DNA from: Hydractinia symbiolongicarpus
Lineage: Eukaryota > Cnidaria > Hydrozoa > Anthoathecata > Hydractiniidae
Reading direction: 5' to 3'
Length of the DNA stretch: 64,000 bases
Assembly: GCF_029227915.1 (NCBI RefSeq)
Contig: NC_079885.1
Coordinates: 1,922,001-1,986,000 of the forward strand
Position numbers and translations under genes: made by a program. Below, piece by piece: positions 21,901 to 33,150 of the stretch (positions within the stretch are counted from its first letter, which is position 1; each line of letters starts with the position of its first letter). The notes below the pieces were generated by a model that had not been told where the DNA came from, made no database searches, and saw only the letters and a list, made by a program, of their open reading frames with translations.

Positions 21901-22805
21901 TTCTTTTATTCAGCGTCTCATCAAAAATGAAAACATTTTTAAAAACTCCAAGTCTCATGGGCTTTAGTGGTGAAATAATAATTTAAAAAATCGTTTGGGA
22001 AATGAGTTTACTCCCTGGGTACTTTCTTTGTATACTTTTGACTATACGGGCCGAGTACGGGATTTACGGGAAATCACAGGTTTTCGTTTGCCGGCGATTA
22101 AACTTCTTTTATTCAGCGTCTCATCAAAAATGAAAATATTTTTGAAAACTACAAGTCTCATACGTTTTAGTGGTGAAAAAATAATTTAAAAATTCGTTCG
22201 GGAATGAGTTTACTCACTGGGTACTTTCCTTGTATACTTTTAACTATACGGGCCAAGTCCGGGATTTACGGGAAATCGCGGGTTTTCGTTTGCCGGCGAT
22301 TAAACTTCTTTTATTCAGCGTCTGATCAAAAATGAAAACATTTTTAAAAACTACAAGTCTCATGGGCTTTAGTGGTGAAATAATAATTTAAAAAATCGTT
22401 TGGAAAATGAGTTTACACCCTGGGTACTTTCTTTGTATACTTTTGACTATACGGGCCGAGTCCGGGATTTACGGGAAATCGCAGGTTTTCGTTTCCCGGC
22501 GATTAAACTTCTTTTATTCAGCGTCTCATCAAAAATGAAAACATTTTTGAAAACTACAAGTCTCATACGTTTTAGTGGTGAAAAAATAATTTAAAAATTC
22601 GTTCGGGAAATGAGTTTACTCACTGGGTACTTTCCTTGTATACTTTTAACTATACGGGCCGAGTGCGGGATTTACGGGAAATGGCGGGTTTTTGTTTGCC
22701 GGCGATTAAACTTCTTTTATTCAGCGTCTCATCAAAAATGAAAACATTTTTAAAAACTCCAAGTCTCATGGGCTTTAGTGGTGAAATAATAATTTAAAAA
22801 ATCGT
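18954..22805 (+). repeat. 811-bp four-monomer HOR block
   Basis: Units begin at 18954, 20373, 21184 and 21995 with a GAGTACGGG/AATCACAGG monomer, followed by one with CTTTTAACTATACGGGCCAAG. The spacings 20373-21184-21995 are exactly 811 bp. The first unit is 1419 bp because three monomers of other types (19360-19966) are inserted in it. The last two units share GGAAAATGAGTTTACACC and GTTTCCCGGCG variants and are nearly identical. Confidence 0.85.
19375..19765 (+). repeat. Ectopic m3-like/m4 monomer doublet, copy 1
   Basis: Inside the 811-bp domain, a monomer with TTTTCCGGCG, CCGCTTTCAGTAAGCG and AAAACTGCAAGTCTCATG is followed by one with CCCCTGATTTACGG and CCTCTTTCATTAAGCG. These signatures belong to the 12-18.5 kb block. 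The first monomer has a foreign left half (GAGTCCGGAATTT), so the exchange point lies inside it. Confidence 0.75.
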
Positions 22806-25800
22806 TTGGGAAATGAGTTTACTCCCTGGGTACTTTCTTTGTATACTTTTGACTATACGGGCCGAGTCAAGGATTTACGGGAATCGCAGGTTTTCGTTTG
22901 CCGGCGATTAAACTTCTTTTATTCAGCGTCTCATCAAAAATGAAAACATTTTTAAAAACTACAAGTCTCATGCGTTTTAGTGGTGAAAAGTAATTTAAAA
23001 AATCGTTCGGGAAATGAATTTACTCCCTGGGTACTTTTTTTGTATACTTTTGACTATACGGGCCGAGTCCGGGATTTACGGGAAATCGCAGGTTTTCGTT
23101 TGCCCGCGATTAAACTTCTTTTATTCAGCGTCTTATCAAAAATGAAAACATTTTTGAAAACTACAAGTCCCATACGTTTTAGTGGTGAAAAAATAATTTA
23201 AAAATTCGTTCGGGAATGAGTTTACTCACTGGGTACTTTCCTTGTATACTTTTAACTATACGGGCCAAGTCCGGGATTTACGGGAAATCGCGGGTTTTCG
23301 TTTGCCGGCGATTAAACTTCTTTTATTCAGCGTCTCATCAAAAATGAAAACATTTTTAAAAACTACAAGTCTCATGGGCTTTAGTGGTGAAATAATAATT
23401 TAAAAAATCGTTTGGAAAATGAGTTTACACCCTGGGTACTTTCTTTGTATACTTTTGACTATACGGGCCGAGTCCGGGATTTACGGGAAATCGCAGGTTT
23501 TCGTTTGCCGGCGATTAAACTTCTTTTATTCAGCGTCTCATCAAAAATGAAAACATTTTTGAAAACTACAAGTCTCATACGTTTTAGTGGTGAAAAAATA
23601 ATTTAAAAATTCGTTCGGGAAATGAGTTTACTCACTGGGTACTTTCCTTGTATGCTTTTAACTATACGGGCCGAGTCCGGGATTTACGGGAAATGGCGGG
23701 TGTTTGTTTGCCGGCGATTAAACTTCTTTTATTCAGCGTCTCATCAAAAATGAAAACATTTTTGAAAACTACAAGTCTCATACGTTTTAGTGGTGAAAAA
23801 ATAATTTAAAAATTCGTTCGGGAAATGAGTTTACTCACTGGGTACTTTCCTTGTATGCTTTTAACTATACGGGCCGAGTCCGGGATTTACGGGAAATGGC
23901 GGGTGTTTGTTTGCCGGCGATTAAACTTCTTTTATTCAGCGTCTCATCAAAAATGAAAACATTTTTAAAAACTACAAGTCTCATGCGTTTTAGTGGTGAA
24001 AAAGTAATTTAAAAAATCGTTCGGGAAATGAATTTACTCCCTGGGTACTTTCTTTGTATACTTTTGACTATACGGGCCAAGCCCGGGATTTACAGGAAAT
24101 CGCGGGTTTTCGTTTGCCGGCGATTAAACTTCTTTTATTCAGCGTTTCATCAAAAATGAAAACATTTTTAAAAACTACAAGTTTTATGCGTTTTAGTGGT
24201 GAAAAAATAATTTAAAAAATCGTTCGGGAAATGAGTTTACTCCCTGGGTACTTTCTTTGTATACATTTGACTATACGGGCCGAGTCCGGGATTTACGGGA
24301 AATCGCAGGTTTTCGTTTGCCGGCGATTAAACTGCTTTTATTCAGCGTCTCATCAAAAATGAAGACATTCTTGAAAACTACAAGTCTCATGCGTTTTAGT
24401 GGTGCAAAATAATTTAAAAATTCGTTTGGGAAATGAGTTTACTCCCTGGGTACTTTCTTTGTATACTTTTGACTATACGGGCCGAGTACGGGATTTACGG
24501 GAAATCACAGGTTTTCGTTTGCCGGCGATTAAACTTCTTTTATTCAGCGTCTCATCAAAAATGAAAATATTTTTGAAAACTACAAGTCTCATGCGTTTTA
24601 GTGGTGAAAAAATAATTTAAAAAATCGCTCGGGAAATGGGTTTACACCCTGGGTACTTTCTTTGTATACTTTTGACTATACGGGCCGAGTCCGGGATTTA
24701 CGGGAAATCGCAGGTTTTCGTTTGCCCGCGATTAAACTTCTTTTATTCAGCGTCTTATCAAAAATGAAAACATTTTTGAAAACTACAAGTCTCATACGTT
24801 TTAGTGGTGCAAAAATAATTTAAAAATTCGTTCGGGAATGAGTTTACTCACTGGGTACTTTCCTTGTATACTTTTAACTATACGGGTCAAGTCCGGGATT
24901 TACGGGAAATCGCGGGTATTCGTTTGCCGGCGATTAAACTTCTTTTATTCAGCGTCTCATCAAAAATGAAAACTATTTTAAAAACTACAAGTCTCATGGG
25001 CTTTAGTGGTGAAATAATAGTTTAAAAAATCGTTTGGAAAATGAGTTTACACCCTGGGCACTTTCTTTGTATACTTTTGACTATACGGGCCGAGTCCGGG
25101 ATTTACGGGAAATCGCAGGTTTTCGTTTGCCGGCGATTAAACTTCTTTTATTCAGCGTCTCATCAAAAATGAAAACATTTTTGAAAACTACAAGTCTCAT
25201 ACGTTTTAGTGGTGAAAAAATAATTTAAAAATTCGTTCGGGAAATGAGTTTACTCACTGGGTACTTTCCTTGTATACTTTTAACTATACGGGCCGAGTCC
25301 GGGATTTACGGGAAATGGCGGGTTTTTGTTTGCCGGCGATTAAACTTCTTTTATTCAGCGTCTCATCAAAAATGAAAACATTTTTAAAAACTACAAGTCT
25401 CATGGGCTTTAGTGGTGAAATAATAGTTTAAAAAATCGTTTGGAAAATGAGTTTACACCCTGGGTACTTTCTTTGTATACTTTTAACTATACGGGCCAAG
25501 TCCGGGATTTACGGGAAATCGCGGGTATTCGTTTGCCGGCGATTAAACTTCTTTTATTCAGCGTCTCATCAAAAATGAAAACATTTTTAAAAACTCCAAG
25601 TCTCACGGGCTTTAGTGGTGAAATAATAATTTAAAAAATCGTTTGGGAAATGAGTTTACTCCCTGGGTACTTTCTTTGTATACTTTTGACTATACGGGCC
25701 GAGTCCAGGATTTACGGGAAATTGCAGGTTTTCGTTTGCCGGCGATTAAACTTCTTTTATTCAGCGTCTCATCAAAAATGAAAACATTTTTAAAAACTAC

Positions 25801-26049
25801 AAGTCTCATGCGTTTTAGTGGTGAAAAAGTAATTTAAAAAATTCGTTCGGGAAATGAGTTTACTCACTGGGTACTTTCCTTGTATACTTTTACCTATACG
25901 GGCCGAGTCCGGGATTTACGGGAAATGGCGGGTTTTCGTTTGCCGGCGATTAAACTTCTTTTATTCACCGTCTCATCAAAAATGAAAACATTTTTAGAAA
26001 CTCCAAGTCTTATGGGCTTTAGTGGTGAAATAATAATTTAAAAAATCAT
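22806..26049 (+). repeat. Satellite stretch of mixed monomers between HOR blocks
   Basis: Monomers of the CTTTTAACTATACGG subtype alternate with GAGTCCGGG and GAGTACGGG types. Monomers starting at 23412 and 25034 are nearly identical and 1622 bp apart, suggesting an eight-monomer duplication. A two-monomer repeat with CTTTTAAC and GGCGGGTGTTTG is seen at about 23620-24000. No clean unit of constant length is visible, and there is no non-satellite sequence. Confidence 0.6.
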
Positions 26050-29000
26050 TTGGAAATGAGTTTACTCCCTGGGTACTTTCTTTGTATACTTTTGACTATA
26101 CGGGCCGAGTCCAGGATTTACGGGAAATCGCAGGTTTTCGTTTGCCGGCGATTAAACTTCTTTTATTCAGCGTCTCATCAAAAATGAAAACATTTTTAAA
26201 AACTACAAGTCTCATGCGTTTTAGTGGTGAAAAAGTAATTTAAAAAATCGTTCGGGAAATGAGTTTACTCCCTGGGTACTTTCTTTGTATACTTTTGACT
26301 ATAAGGGCCAAGCCCGGGATTTACGGGAAATCGAGGGTTTTCGTTTGCCGCCGATTAAACCTCTTTTATTCAGCGTCTCATCAAAAATGAAAACATTTTT
26401 AAAAACTACAAGTCTTATGCGTTTTAGTGGTGAAAAAATAATTTAAAAAATCGTTCTGGAAATGAGTTTACTCCCTGGGTACTTTCTTTGTATACTTTTG
26501 ACTATACGGGCCGAGTCCGGGATTTACGGGAAATCGCAGGTTTTCGTTTGCCGGCGATTAAACTTCTTTTATTCAGCGTCTCATCAAAAATGAAAACATT
26601 TTTGAAAACTACAAGTCTCATACGTTTTAGTGGTGAAAAAATAATTTAAAAATTCGTTCGGGAAATGAGTTTACTCACTGGGTACTTTCCTTGTATACTT
26701 TTAACTATACGGGCCGAGTCCGGGATTTACGGGAAATGGCGGGTTTTTGTTTGCCGGCGATTAAACTTCTTTTATTCAGCGTCTCATCAAAAATGAAAAC
26801 ATTTTTAAAAACTATAAGTCTCATGGGCTTTAGTGGTGAAATAATAGTTTAAAAAATCGTTCGGAAAATGAGTTTACACCCTGGGTACTTTCTTTGTATA
26901 CTTTTAACTATACAGGCCAAGTCCGGGATTTACGGGAATTCGCGGGTATTCGTTTGCCGGCGATTAAACTTCTTTTATTCAGCGTCTCGTCAAAAATGAA
27001 AACATTTTTAAAAACTCCAAGTCTCACGGGCTTTAGTGGTGAAATAATAATTTAAAAAATCGTTTGGGAAATGAGTTTACTCCCTGGGTACTTTCTTTGT
27101 ATACTTTTGACTATACGGGCCGAGTCCAGGATTTACGGGAAATCGCAGGTTTTCGTTTGCCGGCGATTAAACTTCTTTTATTCAGCGTCTCATCAAAAAT
27201 GAAAACATTTTTAAAAACTACAAGTCTCATGCGTTTTAGTGGTGAAAAAATAATTTAAAAATTCGTTCGGGAAATGAGTTTACTCACTGGGTACTTTCCT
27301 TGTATACTTTTACCTATACGGGCCGAGTCCGGGATTTACGGAAAATGGCGGGTTTTCGTTTGCCGGCGATTAAACTTCTTTTATTCAGCGTCTCATCAAA
27401 AATGAAAACATTTTTAAAAACTCCAAGTCTCATGGGCTTTAGTGGTGAAATAATAATTTAAAAAATCGTTTGGGAAATGAGTTTACTCCCTGGGTACTTT
27501 CTTTGTATACTTTTGACTATACGGGCCGAGTCCAGGATTTACGGGAAATCGCAGGTTTTCGTTTGCCGGCGAATAAACTTCTTTTATTCAGCGTCTCATC
27601 AAAATTGAAAACATTTTTAAAAACTACAAGTCTCATGCGTTTTAGTGGTGAAAAAGTAATTTAAAAAATCGTTCGGGAAATGAGTTTACTCCATGGGTAC
27701 TTTCTTTGTATACTTTTGACTATAAGGGCCAAGCCCGGGATTTACGGGAAATCGAGGGTTTTCGTTTGCCGCCGATTAAACCTCTTTTATTCAGCGTCTC
27801 ATCAAAAATGAAAACATTTTTAAAAACTACAAGTCTTATGCGTTTTAGTGGTGAAAAAATAATTTAAAAAATCGTTCTGGAAATGAGTTTACTCCCTGGG
27901 TACTTTCTTTGTATACTTTTGACTATACGGGCCGAGTCCGGGGTTTACGGGAAATCGCAGGTTTTCGTTTGCCGGCGATTAAACTGCTTTTATTCAGCGT
28001 CTCATCAAAAATGAAAACATTCTTGAAAACTACAAGTCTCATGCGTTTTAGTGGTGAAGTAATAATTTAAAAAATCGTTTGGGAAATGAGTTTACTCCCT
28101 GGGTACTTTCTTTGTATACTTTTGACTATACGGGCCGAGTCCAGGATTTACGGGAAATCGCAGGTTTTCGTTTGCCGGCGATTAAACTTCTTTTATTCAG
28201 CGTCTCATCAAAAATGAAAACATTTTTAAAAACTACAAGTCTCATGCGTTTTAGTGGTGAAAAAGTAATTTAAAAAATCGTTCGGGAAATGAGTTTACTC
28301 CCTGGGTACTTTCTTTGTATACTTTTGACTATAAGGGCCAAGCCCGGGATTTACGGGAAATCGAGGGTTTTCGTTTGCCGCCGATTAAACCTCTTTTATT
28401 CAGCGTCTCATCAAAAATGAAAACATTTTTAAAAACTACAAGTCTTATGCGTTTTAGTGGTGAAAAAATAATTTAAAAAATCGTTCTGGAAATGAGTTTA
28501 CTCCCTGGGTACTTTCTTTGTATACTTTTGACTATACGGGCCGAGTCCGGGATTTACGGGAAATCGCAGGTTTTCGTTTGCCGGCGATTAAACTTCTTTT
28601 ATTCAGCGTCTCATCAAAAATGAAAACATTTTTGAAAACTACAAGTCTCATACGTTTTAGTGGTGAAAAAATAATTTAAAAATTCGTTCGGGAAATGAGT
28701 TTACTCACTGGGTACTTTCCTTGTATACTTTTAACTATACGGGCCGAGTCCGGGATTTACGGGAAATGGCGGGTTTTTGTTTGCCGGCGATTAAACTTCT
28801 TTTATTCAGCGTCTCATCAAAAATGAAAACATTTTTAAAAACTATAAGTCTCATGGGCTTTAGTGGTGAAATAATAGTTTAAAAAATCGTTCGGAAAATG
28901 AGTTTACACCCTGGGTACTTTCTTTGTATACTTTTAACTATACAGGCCAAGTCCGGGATTTACGGGAATTCGCGGGTATTCGTTTGCCGGCGATTAAACT

Positions 29001-30308
29001 TCTTTTATTCAGCGTCTCGTCAAAAATGAAAACATTTTTAAAAACTCCAAGTCTCACGGGCTTTAGTGGTGAAATAATAATTTAAAAAATCGTTTGGGAA
29101 ATGAGTTTACTCCCTGGGTACTTTCTTTGTATACTTTTGACTATACGGGCCGAGTCCAGGATTTACGGGAAATCGCAGGTTTTCGTTTGCCGGCGATTAA
29201 ACTTCTTTTATTCAGCGTCTCATCAAAAATGAAAACATTTTTAAAAACTACAAGTCTCATGCGTTTTAGTGGTGAAAAAATAATTTAAAAATTCGTTCGG
29301 GAAATGAGTTTACTCACTGGGTACTTTCCTTGTATACTTTTACCTATACGGGCCGAGTCCGGGATTTACGGAAAATGGCGGGTTTTCGTTTGCCGGCGAT
29401 TAAACTTCTTTTATTCAGCGTCTCATCAAAAATGAAAACATTTTTAAAAACTCCAAGTCTCATGGGCTTTAGTGGTGAAATAATAATTTAAAAAATCGTT
29501 TGGGAAATGAGTTTACTCCCTGGGTACTTTCTTTGTATACTTTTGACTATACGGGCCGAGTCCAGGATTTACGGGAAATCGCAGGTTTTCGTTTGCCGGC
29601 GATTAAACTTCTTTTATTCAGCGTCTCATCAAAATTGAAAACATTTTTAAAAACTACAAGTCTCATGCGTTTTAGTGGTGAAAAAGTAATTTAAAAAATC
29701 GTTCGGGAAATGAGTTTACTCCATGGGTACTTTCTTTGTATACTTTTGACTATAAGGGCCAAGCCCGGGATTTACGGGAAATCGAGGGTTTTCGTTTGCC
29801 GCCGATTAAACCTCTTTTATTCAGCGTCTCATCAAAAATGAAAACATTTTTAAAAACTACAAGTCTTATGCGTTTTAGTGGTGAAAAAATAATTTAAAAA
29901 ATCGTTCTGGAAATGAGTTTACTCCCTGGGTACTTTCTTTGTATACTTTTGACTATACGGGCCGAGTCCGGGGTTTACGGGAAATCGCAGGTTTTCGTTT
30001 GCCGGCGATTAAACTGCTTTTATTCAGCGTCTCATCAAAAATGAAAACATTCTTGAAAACTACAAGTCTCATGCGTTTTAGTGGTGAAATAATAATTTAA
30101 AAAATCGTTTGGGAAATGAGTTTACTCCCTGGGTACTTTCTTTGTATACTTTTGACTATACGGGCCGAGTCCAGGATTTACGGGAAATCGCAGGTTTTCG
30201 TTTGCCGGCGATTAAACTTCTTTTATTCAGCGTCTCATCAAAAATGAAAACATTTTTAAAAACTACAAGTCTCATGCGTTTTAGTGGTGAAAAAGTAATT
30301 TAAAAAAT
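26050..30308 (+). repeat. 2030-bp ten-monomer HOR, two copies
   Basis: Copy 1 runs from about 26050 to 28078 and copy 2 from 28079 to 30108. A third start is visible at 30109. Pairs 2030 bp apart include the monomers at 27064/29094, 27470/29500 and 28079/30109, the CTATAAGGGCC plus TTGCCGCCGATT monomer (26300/28330), the CTCGTC variant and CTTTTACCTATACGG (27310/29340). Copies differ at only a few bases by eye. Confidence 0.88.
28079..28281 (+). repeat. Reference satellite monomer (203 bp)
   Basis: A representative full-length unit. By hand count it is about 37% GC, with a GC-rich centre (GGGCCGAGTCC through GCCGGC) and an A-rich right third containing several A-tracts. It carries the dyad GTATA/TATAC (28114-28131), a segment resembling a pol III B box (28132-28142) and the 6-bp palindrome GCCGGC. 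One plus-strand frame is open over most of the unit, but it lacks an ATG at the start. Because 203 is not a multiple of three, reading frames do not carry over from monomer to monomer, so this is not a coding repeat. Confidence 0.9.
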
Positions 30309-30899
30309 CGTTCGGGAAATGAGTTTACTTCCTGGGTACTTTCTTTGTATACTTTTGACTATACGGGCCGAGTCCAGGATTTACGGGAAATCGCAGGTCT
30401 TCGTTTGCCGGCGATTAAACTTCTTTTATTCAGCGTCTCATCAAAAATGAAAACATTTTTAAAAACTGCAAGTCTCATGCGTTTTAGTGGTGAAAAAGTA
30501 ATTTAAAAAATCGTTCGGGAAATGAGTTTACTCCCTGGGTACTTTCTTTGTATACTTTTGACTATAAGGGCCAAGCCCGGGATTTACGGGAAATCGAGGG
30601 TTTTCGTTTGCCGCCGATTGAACCTCTTTTATTCAGCGTCTCATCAAAAATGAAAACATTTTTAAAAACTACAAGTCTTATGCGTTTTAGTGGTGAAAAA
30701 ATAATTTAAAAAAGCGTTCTGGAAATGGGTTTACTCCCTGGGTACTTTCTTTGTATACTTTTGACTATACGGGCCGAGTCCGGGATTTACGGGAAATCGC
30801 AGGTTTTCGTTTGCCGGCGATTAAACTGCTTTTATTCAGCGTCTCATCAAAAATGAAAACATTCTTGAAAACTACAAGTCTCATGCGTTTTAGTGGTGA

Positions 30900-33150
30900 A
30901 ATAATAATTTAAAAAATCGTTTGGGAAATGAGTTTACTCCCTGGGTACTTTCTTTGTATACTTTTGACTATACGGTCTGAGTCCAGGATTTACGGGAAAT
31001 CGCAGGTTTTCGTTTGCCGGCCATTAAACTTCTTTTATTCAGCGTCTCATCAAAAATGAAAACATTTTTAAAAACTACAAGTCTCATGCGTTTTAGTGGT
31101 GAAAAAGTAATTTAAAAAATCGTTCGGGAAATGAGTTAACTCCCTGGGTACTTTCTTTGTATACTTTTGACTATACGAGCCAAGCCGGGATTTACGGGAA
31201 ATCGCGGGTTTTCGTTTGCCGGCGATTAAACTTCTTTTATTCAGCGTCTCATCAAAAATGAAAACATTTTTAAAAACTACAAGTCTTATGCGTTTTAGTG
31301 GTGAAAAAATAATTTAAAAAATCGTTCTGGAAATGAGTTTACTCCCTGGGTACTTTCTTTGTATACTTTTGACTATACGGGCCGAGTCCGGGATTTACGG
31401 GAAATCGCAGGTTTTCGTTTGCCGGCGATTAAACTGCTTTTATTCAGCGTCTCATCAAAAATGAAAACATTCTTGAAAACTACAAGTCTCATGCGTTTTA
31501 GTGGTGAAATAATAATTTAAAAAATCGTTTGGGAAATGAGTTTACTCCCTGGGTACTTTCTTTGTATACTTTTGACTATACGGGCTGAGTCCAGGATTTA
31601 CGGGAAATCGCAGGTTTTCGTTTGCCGGCCATTAAACTTCTTTTATTCAGCGTCTCATCAAAAATGAAAACATTTTTAAAAACTACAAGTCTCATGCGTT
31701 TTAGTGGTGAAAAAGTAATTTAAAAAATCGTTCGGGAAATGAGTTTACTCCCTGGGTACTTTCTTTGTATACTTTTGACTATACGGGCGAAGCCGGGATT
31801 TACGGGAAATCGCGGGTTTTCGTTTGCCGGCGATTAAACTTCTTTTATTCAGCGTCTCATCAAAAATGAAAACATTTTTAAAAACTACAAGTCTTATGCG
31901 TTTTAGCGGTGAAAAAGTAATTTAAAAAATCGTTCGGGAAATGAGTTTACTCCCTGGGTACTTTCTTTGTATACTTTTGACTATACGGGCCAAGCGCGGG
32001 ATTTACGGGAAATCGCGGGTTTTCGTTTGCCGGCGATTAAACTTTTTTTATTCAGCGTCTCATCAAAAATGAAAACATTTTTAAAAACTACAAGTCTTAT
32101 GCGTTTTAGTGGTGAAAAAATAATTTAAAAAATCGTTCTGGAAATGAGTTTACTCCCTGGGTACTTTCTTTGTATACTTTTGACTATACGGGCCGAGTCC
32201 GGGATTTACGGGAAATCGCAGGTTTTCGTTTGCCGGCGATTAAACTGCTTTTATTCAGCGTCTCATCAAAAATGAAAACATTCTTGAAAACTACAAGTCT
32301 CATGCGTTTTAGTGGTGAAATAATAATTTAAAAAATCGTTTGGGAAATGAGTTTACTCCCTGGGTACTTTCTTTGTATACTTTTGACTATACGGGCTGAG
32401 TCCAGGATTTACGGGAAATCGCAGGTTTTCGTTTGCCGGCCATTAAACTCCTTTTATTCAGCGTCTCATCAAAAATGAAAACATTTTTAAAAACTACAAG
32501 TCTCATGCGTTTTAGTGGTGAAAAAGTAATTTAAAAAATCGTTCGGGAAATGAGTTTACTCCCTGGGTACTTTCTTTGTATACTTTTGACTATACGGGCC
32601 AAGCCGGGATTTACGGAAAATCGCGGGTTTTCGTTTGCCGGCGATTAAACTTCTTTTATTCAGCGTCTCATCAAAAATGAAAACATTTTTAAAAACTACA
32701 AGTCTCATGCGTTTTAGTGGTGAAAAAGTAATTTAAAAAATCGTTCGGGAAATGAGTTTACTCCCTGGGTACTTTCTTTGTATACTTTTGACTAAACGGG
32801 CCAAGCCCGGGATTTACGGGAAATCGCGGGTTTTCGTTTGCCGGCGATTAAACTTTTTTTATTCAGCGTCTCATCAAAAATGAAAACATTTTTAAAAACT
32901 ACAAGTCTTATGCGTTTTAGTGGTGAAAAAATAATTTAAAAAATCGTTCTGGAAATGAGTTTACTCCCTGGGTACTTTCTTTGTATACTTTTGACTATAC
33001 GGGCCGAGTCCGGGATTTACGGGAAATCGCAGGTTTTCGTTTGCCGGCGAATAAACTGCTTTTATTCAGCGTCTCATCAAAAATGAAAACATTCTTGAAA
33101 ACTACAAGTCTCATGCGTTTTAGTGGTGAAAAAAAAATTTAAAAATTCGT
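30900..33150 (+). repeat. Four-monomer HOR of about 812 bp
   Basis: The order GAGTCCGGG/AAACTGC, GGGCTGAGTCCAGG/GGCCATTAAAC, CCAAGCCGGG, CCAAGCCCGGG or CCAAGCGCGGG repeats with GGGCTGAGTCC at about 31580 and 32395. The first unit is one monomer shorter. The block leads into the twelve-type domain. Confidence 0.65.

Noticed and set aside
28079-28281. A perfect CENP-B box
   Set aside because: No monomer I examined matches all nine core positions. The best variant has 8 of 9, so it is reported only as a resemblance.
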